NCBI GenBank assembly: GCA_028703545.1
Contig: JAQVMR010000008.1
Location: 1 to 26,129, forward strand
DNA length: 26,129 nucleotides
Source of the DNA: Patescibacteria group bacterium
GTDB lineage: Bacteria > Patescibacteriota > Patescibacteriia > UBA1558 > S5-K13
Direction: 5' to 3'
The notes below the pieces were generated by a model. The model worked only from the letters and a program-made list of their open reading frames with translations, ran no database searches and had not been told where the DNA came from. Both the position numbers and the translations under genes were made by a program. Of this stretch, positions 1-7,036 are shown in pieces (the first letter of the stretch is position 1; every line of letters begins with the position of its first letter).

Positions 1-12
1 AATATTTTTTAT

Positions 13-169
13 AAAAAGAAAAAACCGCAAGAATTTTTTCAGGGCTGTGAATACAAGGTCTTTCGCTCGAAACTACTAGACCCCCTGAGTCTTGCGGTTA
101 GCCATATTCGCGTCACTCTGGTTTTTCCAGAGAAGTACAAGGAGCGGCTTTTACTCACTAGTACGAATA
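13..169 (-). ncRNA. Candidate structured RNA ending in a terminator-like stem
   Basis: No known family was recognised. The stretch is clearly GC-richer than its surroundings and folds well. A 9-bp stem pairs 23-31 with 91-99 (AACCGCAAG/CTTGCGGTT). Nested inside are 39-44 with 83-88 (TCAGGG/CCCTGA) and 57-61 with 77-81. Beyond it, hairpin 116-121/127-132 has a 5-nt loop, and two helices, 100-103/146-149 and 105-110/164-169, cross each other like a pseudoknot. On the minus strand the 9-bp stem is followed by a T-rich run (positions 24 to 13), which is why I put the RNA on minus with its 3' end near 13. The 5' end is not defined. I saw no tmRNA, RNase P, SRP or T-box signature motifs. It could be a small RNA, or the leader or trailer of a gene left of the window. 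Confidence 0.45.
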
Positions 170-203
170 AATTTATATTAACAAATTGGGAAAAATTTTC
201 AAC

Positions 204-209
204 TATAAT
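204..209 (+). promoter_or_regulatory. Possible -10 box of the first gene
   Basis: TATAAT lies only 10 nt before the ATG at 220, so any transcript from it would have almost no 5' leader. No good -35 at standard spacing is visible: TTAACA at 178-183 is 20 nt away and TTGGGA at 186-191 is 12 nt away. The call rests on the perfect -10 hexamer and the absence of a Shine-Dalgarno sequence. Confidence 0.35.
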
Positions 210-219
210 AAATAATTTT

Positions 220-1635
220 ATGTTAGAACAAGATCAAAAATCACAACAAGAATTAAATGAAAGTTTTACTTCAGAACCAGTAGAGAATATAATTCCACTG
301 CAATATCAAGGAATGCCGAGTGAAATAGTTGAAGAATTGTGGGGAAATCCAATTTATATTGATGAAGAAAAAAATCAATCTGAAATTAAGAGACGAAATG
401 ATGCTATTGAAGCAATAAGAAATGCTGAGTTTGGTCGTGAATTACAGAAACAGCAATTAATTAATGAAAGATACGCAAGTTTATCAGATTCTCAAAAAAT
501 TGAATTTTCTGGTTATCAAAAAGACGCATCAGATTTATTAAGTAAACATATAAAAGGTGAAGAATATCTAGAAAATTTATCACCAGAAGAAGCATTTGTA
601 CTTCAAAAATTAAAAGATTCTTATGAAAATTTTAAAAAGGGTCATCCAAATGAATCGTTTAATTTTCAATTTGAAAGAGATATTGATAAAAGTGTTTATA
701 ATAATTTAGTACAAAGATTATCATTTAAAGTTTTAGAAAATAAACAAGCTATCAGTGATCAGCAAAAAGCAAACGATATAAGAGAAAAATTGGGAATTCC
801 AGAGCAGAGGATGGATCAAAAGGAACAGATTCAATCACAAACGGAAAATAAGTCTAATATTGAAATACAAGAAATATTAAACATTGAAGAAAGAAAGAAA
901 TTATTTGGCTGGGAGGCTAGTTATGAATTGGCAAAAATTGCAAAATCTCAAGGAATAGATTTATCTAGTATGTCCAGAGAAGAATATGCCCAATTTGCAA
1001 TTGATAATTCATTAGCAATAGATGATTCTCAATTAAGAATGGCATCTTGGCAAAGAATGTTCACCTCTATAGAAGAGTTGCTTAGCGAAAGAAGAAAAAG
1101 AAAATCAGAGATTGAAGATAGTGATGTTGATAAATCTTTTACTTATTTTAGAAAAGATATACAAAACAAAGCAGCCGAAGATGATAGATTTATTGGTGAA
1201 GGTGTGAAAGTGAGATCTGGGACAAAAGATTCAAACTCTTGGCTTTTCTTTGGAATAAATGATGGTATTGATGATAAGACCACCGAAACGTATAAATCCT
1301 ACGTGTCTGTTAAAGATATTAAAACATTGACCCCAGAAAGATTTAAATTATTTATGGCAGAGCTTCAAAAAAATAAATATAATGGAGATATCAAGATTTT
1401 TAATGATTTGGTTGATCAGGGTACTATGTTGAATGATCAAATAGTAATGCACGGAAGAACACAATATGATGCAGAGCTTGGGTTAGATTTAGCTAGACAA
1501 TTTTTTGGCAACGATCTTGATCAACGGGCCTTGGGAAAAGATGAGATTATAGACGGTAAAAATTTGAGTTATAGTCAGATTTTAGCAGACAAAATTAAAA
1601 AAGAAATTAATAAAAAAAGCAATGAAATCAGTTAG
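220..1635 (+). CDS. Hypothetical protein, 471 aa, charged and soluble
   Basis: I recognise no characterised family. The protein is highly charged, with no signal peptide or membrane segment. Residues 1-120 are Glu/Gln/Lys-rich and probably helical. A low-complexity Gln/Glu/Lys linker at about 185-220 separates the N-terminal part from a more conserved-looking C-terminal part (about 330-465) that contains a compact mixed region (SWLFFGINDG, YKSYVSVKD, LTPERFKLFM, GDIKIFNDLV). The C-terminal half resembles hypothetical proteins I associate with CPR genomes, but that is memory of sequence type, not a match I can verify. The ATG follows a TATAAT by 10 nt and has no SD site. The gene is separated by 70 nt from the next and ends with TAG. 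Confidence 0.75.
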   Translation: MLEQDQKSQQELNESFTSEPVENIIPLQYQGMPSEIVEELWGNPIYIDEEKNQSEIKRRNDAIEAIRNAEFGRELQKQQLINERYASLSDSQKIEFSGYQKDASDLLSKHIKGEEYLENLSPEEAFVLQKLKDSYENFKKGHPNESFNFQFERDIDKSVYNNLVQRLSFKVLENKQAISDQQKANDIREKLGIPEQRMDQKEQIQSQTENKSNIEIQEILNIEERKKLFGWEASYELAKIAKSQGIDLSSMSREEYAQFAIDNSLAIDDSQLRMASWQRMFTSIEELLSERRKRKSEIEDSDVDKSFTYFRKDIQNKAAEDDRFIGEGVKVRSGTKDSNSWLFFGINDGIDDKTTETYKSYVSVKDIKTLTPERFKLFMAELQKNKYNGDIKIFNDLVDQGTMLNDQIVMHGRTQYDAELGLDLARQFFGNDLDQRALGKDEIIDGKNLSYSQILADKIKKEINKKSNEIS

Positions 1636-1705
1636 ATAATTTTGATAAGTATCAAAGATTAAGTTTAGCAAGTTTGAATATATTTAATTAAATAATAATG
1701 AAATT

Positions 1706-2152
1706 ATGATATATAACGGATTGAAACTAACAATTTGTGGAAGTTTGGACTTCACTTATGAAATGGACGAGATAAGGAAGAAACTTGAAAATTTTGGTTT
1801 TGAAGTAAATATTCCACCAACAGCTCAGAGAATTTTAAATGAAGAATTTACACTTGATGAAATAAAATTAAAAAAAGAAAATGGAAGTTTTTCTCAATTG
1901 GCAATTGAAAATGATGCAATAAAAAGATATTTTAATATTATAAAAGATTGTGATTGTGTTTTAGTTGCAAATTATGACAAAAAATTAATCAAAAATTATA
2001 TTGGCGGTGCTGTTTTTTTAGAAATTGGTTTTGCTCATATTTTAAACAAAAAAATATATTTATTAAATGACATTCCAGAAATGATTTATACTGATGAAAT
2101 AAAAGCAATGCAACCAATTATTTTAAATGGAGATTTAAGCAAAATAAATTAA
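1706..2152 (+). CDS. Nucleoside 2-deoxyribosyltransferase-like protein
   Basis: The 148-aa protein looks like a member of the N-(deoxy)ribosyltransferase-like fold family. It begins with a beta strand and Gly-Ser turn (LTICGSLDF, residues 8-16), has a central IIKDCDCVLVANYD strand, and then YIGGAVFLEIGFAH, the glycine-rich and Glu-containing segment typical of these proteins (Glu in FLEIGFAH as candidate nucleophile). It ends with a KKIYLLNDIP strand and MQPIILNGDL. Family members cleave or exchange nucleobases on deoxynucleosides, and many bacterial ones are only predicted. An upstream ATG at 1698 runs into a stop after three codons, so 1706 is the start. Nearby Nudix genes fit a nucleotide-metabolism role, but the substrate is unknown. 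Confidence 0.6.
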   Translation: MIYNGLKLTICGSLDFTYEMDEIRKKLENFGFEVNIPPTAQRILNEEFTLDEIKLKKENGSFSQLAIENDAIKRYFNIIKDCDCVLVANYDKKLIKNYIGGAVFLEIGFAHILNKKIYLLNDIPEMIYTDEIKAMQPIILNGDLSKIN

Positions 2153-2200
2153 ATAAAACAAAAATAAAAAAATTAATTTAATAAATAAATATTTTAAATT

Positions 2201-3343
2201 ATGAAAATTGCAATTAACTTAACAAGAGACAATGTCGGAGGTATTATTGCTTCCAATATGAATCTTTTGGGATATTTATATAAACTTGATAATGAGTTTT
2301 TGGGAATTGAGCTTACGAATAAAATGTATATGAAGAGCCCCGTTTTATTTAGACATTTTTCTCCAGAGATATTCGATCATCACATAATTAATATTCATCA
2401 TTTGAATTTTAAAAAATTAATAAAACAAAGTAAAAATATAAAAGGGCTTGAATATTTTTACAGAGAACCAATTAAAGTTTTAAGAAATATTTTTAAAGAA
2501 TTTAAGCCAGATATAATATTACTTAGTGGAACATATTATTTTCCTTGGATAATGTCTATTGCAGCAAAAAAAGAGAAGATCCCTATTGTATTATGGTATT
2601 CCGGTGTTTTACTCAAAGAAACAGAACATTTTCCAAAACATTCAAAAAAGATTTTTTTATCTATGGAAAAATCAATGATTAAAAATGCGGTAAAAATAAT
2701 TTTCCCATCTAATTTATGTAAAACAACAGTAGAGGATTTGGTAATAAAAAAGAAAATTAAAAATGCTTATATTATTCCCAATCCAGTTTCTAATATATTT
2801 ACCAATCCTAGTGTTGTCGATTTTTCAATAGAGCGTAGAATGGCTGCGGTTGGAAGATATACTGCTGTTAAAAATTTTGATAAATTTTTTGAATTACATA
2901 GGGAACTTAAAAAACGAAAATGGAATCACACAGCTTCTTTTGTTACTAATCAAAATGCTAATTTAAAAAGTATGCCAAAAACAATAGATTTTTTGCCGCC
3001 AATGACACCAGAGGGTTTAAAAAATTTTTATTTATCTCAGGGTTTAATTGTGTGTCCCTCGATTTTTGAAACTTTTGGCAATGTTCCTGTAGAGGCAGCT
3101 TGTTTAGGAATTCCAGTTTTAGTTAGCGATAAAATGGGCTGTGCAGAAATATTTAAAAAAGTTGGTTTAGAAAATATGGTTATATCTTTTGATGATATAT
3201 CAGCAGTAGCCGATAGAGTAGAGGAATTATGTGGCCAATCAATTTTACCGAAACAAATAAATGCTTTAAAAAGAATTTTAGATAATAATTTAATAAGTGA
3301 GGAAATTAAAGCTATTTTAAATAGTTCTGTAAAGATTAAATAA
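2201..3343 (+). CDS. GT4-type glycosyltransferase, GT-B fold
   Basis: This 380-aa protein has the two-domain layout of family 4 retaining glycosyltransferases, which transfer a sugar from a nucleotide-sugar to a lipid or polysaccharide acceptor at the cytoplasmic membrane face. The N-terminal domain starts MKIAINLTRDNVGG. The interdomain region has the IIPNPV motif (residues 191-196). The C-terminal domain has VGRYTAVKNFDKF (217-229) and the donor-binding E-x7-E signature at E290 and E298 within CPSIFETFGNVPVEAA, followed by GIPVLVSDKMGCAEIF. No transmembrane segments are evident. It precedes a palindromic repeat and the Nudix cluster, one member of which resembles GDP-mannose hydrolases, so surface glycan synthesis is plausible. 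Donor and acceptor cannot be read from sequence. Confidence 0.85.
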   Translation: MKIAINLTRDNVGGIIASNMNLLGYLYKLDNEFLGIELTNKMYMKSPVLFRHFSPEIFDHHIINIHHLNFKKLIKQSKNIKGLEYFYREPIKVLRNIFKEFKPDIILLSGTYYFPWIMSIAAKKEKIPIVLWYSGVLLKETEHFPKHSKKIFLSMEKSMIKNAVKIIFPSNLCKTTVEDLVIKKKIKNAYIIPNPVSNIFTNPSVVDFSIERRMAAVGRYTAVKNFDKFFELHRELKKRKWNHTASFVTNQNANLKSMPKTIDFLPPMTPEGLKNFYLSQGLIVCPSIFETFGNVPVEAACLGIPVLVSDKMGCAEIFKKVGLENMVISFDDISAVADRVEELCGQSILPKQINALKRILDNNLISEEIKAILNSSVKIK

Positions 3344-3407
3344 AATGATTTATTTAATAATAGGAAGTAAAAATAAATTGAAAATTTTTGTAAATTATCC
3401 CTCCGCT

Positions 3408-3483
3408 GTCATTCTGAATTTAATTCAGAATCCCAATGAGAGAATTTAAAACATCAAGATTCTGAATCAAGTTCAGGATGATA
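3408..3483. repeat. Palindromic intergenic repeat, GTCATTCTGA family
   Basis: The left arm (3408-3432) contains a perfect 9-bp palindrome, ATTCTGAAT at 3411-3419 and ATTCAGAAT at 3423-3431 with a 3-nt loop. The right arm (about 3457-3483) is an inverted, slightly diverged copy reading GATTCTGAATCAAG then TTCAGGATGAT. The whole element is therefore an inverted pair of palindromes, the same layout as the copies at 20243-20372 and 20763-20885. It fills most of the 170-nt gap between the glycosyltransferase and the first Nudix gene and carries no ORF. Confidence 0.85.
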
Positions 3484-3513
3484 GAAAAGTAAAAATTTTT
3501 ATAACATAACAAA

Positions 3514-3915
3514 ATGACAAAAGTTGCCGTAGGAATAATTGAAAGAAAAAATATGGATAATGTTTGTGAATATTTACTTGTTAGTTCTAAACACGATTTT
3601 GGAAGGTATTTTGGTTATTATTATCCACCAGGTGGTCACACAGAGGCCAATGAAGAGCCAGAAACGGCACTCATTAGAGAGATTTATGAAGAATTAGGGG
3701 TTAATGTGATTTTTCAAGAATTTATCATAGAAACTGATTCTGACGTTAAAGATCAGATTACATATTGGTTTAAATGTGAAGTTGACTCTTATGATTTTAA
3801 AATTGATGAAAATGAAATTAGTGATGCGAGATTTTTTACACAAAGTGAGATGAATAATATTAATATCTGGCCAGCTACAAAAAGTTTTTTTGAGAAATAT
3901 ATTTTTAATAAATAA
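3514..3915 (+). CDS. Nudix hydrolase, complete Nudix box
   Basis: A 133-aa single-domain Nudix protein. The box GX5EX7REUXEEXGU is intact: G41, E47, R55-E56, E59-E60, G62-V63, which provides the Mg2+ ligands for cleaving a nucleoside diphosphate linked to a group X. The protein starts MTKVAVGIIERK and carries YYYPPGGH directly before the box, typical of small MutT-like enzymes. Substrate is not predictable; candidates include damaged nucleotides, ADP-ribose or nucleotide-sugars. It is the first gene of a tight run (next gene starts 4 nt after its stop), so it is probably cotranscribed with the SGNH hydrolase and two further Nudix genes. No SD site precedes the ATG. Confidence 0.9.
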   Translation: MTKVAVGIIERKNMDNVCEYLLVSSKHDFGRYFGYYYPPGGHTEANEEPETALIREIYEELGVNVIFQEFIIETDSDVKDQITYWFKCEVDSYDFKIDENEISDARFFTQSEMNNINIWPATKSFFEKYIFNK

Positions 3916-3919
3916 TTTT

Positions 3920-4516
3920 ATGAATATAAATATTTGTATTTTTGGCGACAGCATAACCTGGGGAGCAAGTGATTTTGAAAAAGGTGGCTGGGTTGAAAGA
4001 TTAAAGACTTATTGTACAGAAAAATATGATGTAAATATTTATAATTTAGGAATACCCGGAGATATTACAGACAATTTATTAAAAAGATTAAAAAGCGAGG
4101 CAATTATAAGAAGCGCTAATATAATAATTTTTGCTATCGGAATAAATGATTCTAGTTATGTAGAAAATAAAGATAATATTAATAAATATTTACAAAAATT
4201 TGATAAAAATATACTAAGATTAATAAAAATTTCCAAAAAAATTACAGATAAAATAATTTTTATTGGTCTAACGAAGGTTGATGAAAAGAAAACAGTATTA
4301 ATAGATTTTTCTAAGAAAAAAGTTTATGATAATGAAGTAATAGAACAATTTGATAATGCAATTAAAAATATTTGTGAGAAAAATAGTTTACAATATATTG
4401 AAATAAAGAAATTATTAAATAATGAAGATTTAGATGATGGACTTCATCCAAATTCTATTGGACATGAAAAAATGTTTGATGCGATTCTTGAGAGTGTAAA
4501 TAAGTTTTTAAAATAA
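3920..4516 (+). CDS. SGNH/GDSL-type hydrolase
   Basis: I place the start at 3920, 4 nt after the preceding stop, because the protein then begins directly with the family's first strand (MNINICIFGDS); the longer reading from 3890 overlaps the Nudix gene. The 198-aa product has block I GDSITWG (catalytic Ser11), block II Gly in NLGIPGD, block III GxND as GIND, and block V DxxH within DDGLHPNSIGH. All catalytic residues of the SGNH esterase/lipase family are present. There is no signal peptide, so it likely acts in the cytoplasm, for example removing acyl or acetyl groups from a small molecule or glycan. It lies between two Nudix genes, suggesting a shared pathway, but the substrate is unknown. 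Confidence 0.88.
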   Translation: MNINICIFGDSITWGASDFEKGGWVERLKTYCTEKYDVNIYNLGIPGDITDNLLKRLKSEAIIRSANIIIFAIGINDSSYVENKDNINKYLQKFDKNILRLIKISKKITDKIIFIGLTKVDEKKTVLIDFSKKKVYDNEVIEQFDNAIKNICEKNSLQYIEIKKLLNNEDLDDGLHPNSIGHEKMFDAILESVNKFLK

Positions 4517-4520
4517 AAAT

Positions 4521-5051
4521 ATGAATGAAATTTTAGACATTGTAAATAAACAGGATGAAATAATAGGAACCGATACGAGAGAAAATGTTCATAAATTAAA
4601 ATTAATACACAGAGAAATTTATGTGTGGGTTTTTAATGATGCAGGAGAAGTAGTTTTACAAAAAAGATCTGATGCGAAAGAACAATATCCAGGATTATGG
4701 TTTTATTCTTTGGGTGGGCATGTTAATAGTGGAGAAAACTATTTAAATTCAGCAATAAGAGAAGCAAACGAAGAAGTTGGAATAAAAATATTAGAAAATG
4801 AATTAATATTTTTAGATAAAGCACTTATTAAAAATGAAGAGAACAATCATTTTGAAACAATTTATGCATATAAATATAAAAATAAATATGATACAATAAA
4901 AATTGCCAATGAAGAATTAAGTGGATTAATGTGGATAAATATTGATAATTTATTAAAACCAGATGAAGATTTTAAAAAACAAATTGTTCCATATTTGTTA
5001 AATGAGAAGTCAAAAGAAACATTAAACAAAATAAAACAATTAATAAAATGA
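4521..5051 (+). CDS. Nudix hydrolase, IDI/YfcD-like subgroup
   Basis: A 176-aa Nudix protein with the long N-terminal strand-rich lead of the isopentenyl-diphosphate isomerase/YfcD-like group: DIVNKQDEIIGTDTRENVH (residues 6-24), then LIHREIYVWVFN, LQKRSDAKEQYPGLW and the Nudix box at 66-88 (G66, E72, R80-E81, E84-E85, G87). These N-terminal features are shared with type I isopentenyl-diphosphate isomerases, but similar proteins are mostly uncharacterised hydrolases, and I do not see enough to claim isomerase activity. It starts 4 nt after the SGNH gene and its stop TGA overlaps the next gene's ATG (ATGA, 5048-5051), implying translational coupling. Confidence 0.85.
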   Translation: MNEILDIVNKQDEIIGTDTRENVHKLKLIHREIYVWVFNDAGEVVLQKRSDAKEQYPGLWFYSLGGHVNSGENYLNSAIREANEEVGIKILENELIFLDKALIKNEENNHFETIYAYKYKNKYDTIKIANEELSGLMWINIDNLLKPDEDFKKQIVPYLLNEKSKETLNKIKQLIK

Positions 5052-5485
5052 AAGTAAAATATTTATCAAAAAAAGAATTTGAATATATCTATAATAGGGT
5101 TCCAAGACTTTGCGTTGAGGCGGTTATAAAAACAGAAAAAGGTATAGTTCTTACAAAAAGAAATATCGAACCTGCAAAAGGTACATGGCATATGCCCGGA
5201 GGGACTGTGTTAAAAGGAGAAACTCTTATAAATGCAATTAAAAGAATTATAAAGTTAGAGCTGGGGATTGATATTGTTATAGAAAAAATGCTTGAAGTTG
5301 CTGAACCAAAATTAAAAAATTATTCTAAGCAAGTTATTAGCATAGTTTTTTTTGTGAGACCGAAAAATAAAAAATTAAATTTTGTATTAGATCAATATGC
5401 TGACAATGTTTCTGTATTTGATAGGTTTCCAAAAAATACACTTAAATATCACGTAGATATTATAAAAAAATATAAATTATTGTAA
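5048..5485 (+). CDS. GDP-mannose mannosyl hydrolase-like Nudix protein
   Basis: The 145-aa protein has a degenerate Nudix box: G52, E58 and R66 are kept, but the Glu after Arg is Ile67 and the first Glu of the EE pair is Leu70, leaving E71 and G73. The same two losses are characteristic of GDP-mannose mannosyl hydrolases (Gmm/NudD/WcaH), whose box reads R-x-x-x-x-E-L-G. Other shared features are LSKKEF near the N-terminus, LTKRNIEPAKGTWHMPGG before the box, and VLKGETL inside it. Those enzymes release mannose or glucose from GDP-sugars by attack at the sugar carbon rather than at phosphate. I infer a nucleotide-sugar hydrolase. It overlaps the upstream Nudix gene by 4 nt. Confidence 0.75.
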   Translation: MKVKYLSKKEFEYIYNRVPRLCVEAVIKTEKGIVLTKRNIEPAKGTWHMPGGTVLKGETLINAIKRIIKLELGIDIVIEKMLEVAEPKLKNYSKQVISIVFFVRPKNKKLNFVLDQYADNVSVFDRFPKNTLKYHVDIIKKYKLL

Positions 5486-5490
5486 TAAAT

Positions 5491-5835
5491 ATGACAAAAG
5501 AAATAATTGAAAATTTTGAGACCGATAATGATTTAGAAAGGGCTTTTGAAAAATTAAAATTGATAGCTAGTTCATTGGAATTAGTCGGATTTACTATTGA
5601 ACAAAAAAGAATTAGTAAATACTCACTTAAAGAATGGGGTTGTTTGGGTTTTCCTATATCAGAGGATAGTAAAATGATAATAAATATTTTTTATGATAAA
5701 AAATATGGAATAAGAGTTGGTATAACAGAAAAGAACAATAACGAAATTGTCCACAATTGTAATGAATTGAAAAGAATAGAAATAGAAGAAAAATTTAAAG
5801 AAAATGGAATTTTAGATTTATTAATTAATAATTAA
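5491..5835 (+). CDS. Hypothetical protein, 114 aa
   Basis: Not recognised. It is a small, acidic/lysine-rich soluble protein with an N-terminal helix (about residues 12-34), a SLKEWGCLGFP segment and a strand pair around MIINIFYDKKYGIRVGI, so a compact alpha/beta domain is likely. There are no membrane segments or known catalytic motifs. It starts 6 nt after the third Nudix gene and 11 nt before the DUF333 gene, so it belongs to the same transcription unit. Confidence 0.7.
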   Translation: MTKEIIENFETDNDLERAFEKLKLIASSLELVGFTIEQKRISKYSLKEWGCLGFPISEDSKMIINIFYDKKYGIRVGITEKNNNEIVHNCNELKRIEIEEKFKENGILDLLINN

Positions 5836-5845
5836 TATAATAACA

Positions 5846-6175
5846 ATGAAGAAGATGATTATATTTTTTATTGTTTTAATTCTTATAATATTGGGTTTTG
5901 TTTTGAGTGATATGTATGCAAAAAAACAAAACACACCACAAGTCAATTTAGAAAATTCTGATCCTATAAAACAAGAATTAAATGAAACATTAGCGGGCGA
6001 TAATATGCAAATTGAAAATCCAGCTTCAGTTTATTGTGTGGAGCAGGGCGGAAAATCAGAAATGAGGATAGATGACAGCGGTGGAACAATAGGATATTGT
6101 GTTTTTGATGACGGTTCAAGTTGTGAAGAGTGGGCTTTTTATAGAAGCGAATGCCTAGCAGGACAAATAAAATAG
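5846..6175 (+). CDS. DUF333 protein with N-terminal membrane anchor
   Basis: The 109-aa protein begins with MKKM and a strong hydrophobic segment (residues 4-22), an uncleaved anchor or signal sequence without a lipobox cysteine. After a linker rich in Asn/Glu/Gln, residues 58-104 match the DUF333 pattern: NPASVYCVEQGGK, then GTIGYCVFDDGSSCEEWAFYRSEC. The conserved cysteines and the acidic-Trp-Ala motif are all present. DUF333 is a small periplasmic or outer-surface domain of unknown function, sometimes annotated as hemolysin or YoaF-like. In a cell lacking an outer membrane it would face outside. It closes the Nudix run; 112 nt of AT-rich sequence separate it from the L10 operon promoter. 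Confidence 0.85.
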   Translation: MKKMIIFFIVLILIILGFVLSDMYAKKQNTPQVNLENSDPIKQELNETLAGDNMQIENPASVYCVEQGGKSEMRIDDSGGTIGYCVFDDGSSCEEWAFYRSECLAGQIK

Positions 6176-6287
6176 ATATATATGACATTTTGTATAAAAT
6201 ATTTTTTATGTTTTTTATATTAAAAGTGATAAAATGATTATATAAGAATCAAAATTACATAAAAAATAATTTAACATCTTTAAGCCA

Positions 6288-6315
6288 TTGACAAATTTTT
6301 CTTATTTGCTATACT
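6288..6315 (+). promoter_or_regulatory. Promoter of the rplJ-rplL operon
   Basis: TTGACA at 6288-6293 and TATACT at 6310-6315 are separated by 16 nt, with an extended TG at 6307-6308. Transcription should begin around 6321-6323, just upstream of the L10 leader. The same arrangement (TTGACA, 16 nt, TGCTATACT) drives hrcA at 18383. Confidence 0.85.
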
Positions 6316-6321
6316 TTTAAC

Positions 6322-6426
6322 ATATTCCACAGACAGCGAGTGCTCCTAGAAAACCTAGGGCTTAATTACTCGCCGAGGATAAAAAAGCTTTTAGGCTATT
6401 ATTTCTGTGGAAACACAGATTTTTTT
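6322..6426 (+). ncRNA. L10 leader RNA with transcription attenuator
   Basis: The sequence carries the conserved core of the ribosomal L10 leader: CCACAGACAGCGAG...GC, then GGGCTTAATTACTCGCCGAGGAT. Helices seen are an outer stem CCACAG (6327-6332)/CTGTGG (6405-6410), a middle stem GCGAGT (6336-6341)/ACTCGC (6368-6373) and an inner hairpin CCTAG (6345-6349)/CTAGG (6355-6359). In Firmicutes this leader is bound by the L10(L12)4 complex, which represses its own operon. The outer 3' strand is shared with a terminator hairpin at 6404-6426, so the two structures exclude each other. Which state L10 binding favours cannot be decided from sequence. Confidence 0.92.
6404..6426 (+). terminator. Attenuator terminator in the L10 leader
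   Basis: TCTGTG (6404-6409) pairs with CACAGA (6414-6419) around a GAAA tetraloop, followed by seven T residues (6420-6426). It lies between the promoter and rplJ and competes with the outer leader stem. Confidence 0.88.
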
Positions 6427-6444
6427 AATTAATATAACAATAAA

Positions 6445-6479
6445 TTGCTAAGAGCTAACTGCTAACAGCTAATAGCTAA
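6445..6479 (+). repeat. Five tandem NNGCTAA heptads before rplJ
   Basis: Five exact 7-nt units, TTGCTAA, GAGCTAA, CTGCTAA, CAGCTAA and TAGCTAA, run without gaps and end 4 nt before the rplJ ATG. No SD sequence is present in the leader. Related NNGCTGA arrays precede rplL (7037-7060) and grpE (19194-19221). Confidence 0.9.
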
Positions 6480-6483
6480 ATAT

Positions 6484-6999
6484 ATGCCAAAGACAAAATT
6501 ACAAAAACAAGAAGCATTAAAACAGACACAAGACAATATTCATGATTCAAAACTTGTTGTTATGACTTCTTACAACAATCTCTCTGTAAAGAAATTAGAA
6601 GAATTAAGAGATGAGCTTAGAAAAAATGATGTTTTTTACAAAGTTATTAAAAAAACAATTCTTAAATTAGCAAAAGGAGATGACGTAGATGATAAAATTT
6701 TAGAATCATTTAAAGGAAATTTATCTCTTGCATATAGTCAGGATGAGATTATTGCCACAAAAATTTTAGCAAAATTTGCAAAAGTAAATGATGGACTTCA
6801 AATTCACGGAGCTTGGCTTGAGGGAAAATTTTTGACTCGCGAACAGGTAATAGAATTATCAAAACTTTTATCAAAAGAAGAGTTACTTGCAAAATTACTA
6901 GCAACTATGAAAAATCCAATTACTGGTTTCGTAAATGTTTTATCTGGAAATATGAGAGGATTTCTAAATGTTTTAAATGCAATAAAAGAAACTAAATAA
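6484..6999 (+). CDS. rplJ: 50S ribosomal protein L10
   Basis: The 171-aa product is a full-length bacterial L10. It has the N-terminal pattern MPKTKLQKQE, then SKLVVMTSYNNLSVKKLEELRDELR and YKVIKKTILKLA, and a C-terminal helix (LSKEELLAKLLATMKNPITGFVNVL...) that carries L7/L12 dimers in the ribosomal stalk. L10 anchors the stalk to 23S rRNA and helps recruit GTPase factors. It is preceded by its own leader RNA with attenuator and followed by rplL, the standard order. Translation seems to start without SD, directly after heptad repeats. Confidence 0.97.
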   Translation: MPKTKLQKQEALKQTQDNIHDSKLVVMTSYNNLSVKKLEELRDELRKNDVFYKVIKKTILKLAKGDDVDDKILESFKGNLSLAYSQDEIIATKILAKFAKVNDGLQIHGAWLEGKFLTREQVIELSKLLSKEELLAKLLATMKNPITGFVNVLSGNMRGFLNVLNAIKETK

Positions 7000-7036
7000 T
7001 TAATTAATAATAAAAGCTTACAGCTAAAGGTCCTTA

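Noticed and set aside
1..200. tmRNA, RNase P, SRP RNA or group I intron fragment
   Set aside because: None of the signature motifs I know for these RNAs appears on either strand, although the region is clearly structured.
3890..3919. Longer N-terminus for the SGNH hydrolase
   Set aside because: It overlaps the Nudix gene's end and adds residues before the family's first strand; the ATG at 3920 fits better.
5048..5051. Recoded TGA (SR1/Gracilibacteria code)
   Set aside because: TGA ends genes at 5049-5051 and 10522-10524 exactly where expected, while Trp and Gly positions use standard codons.
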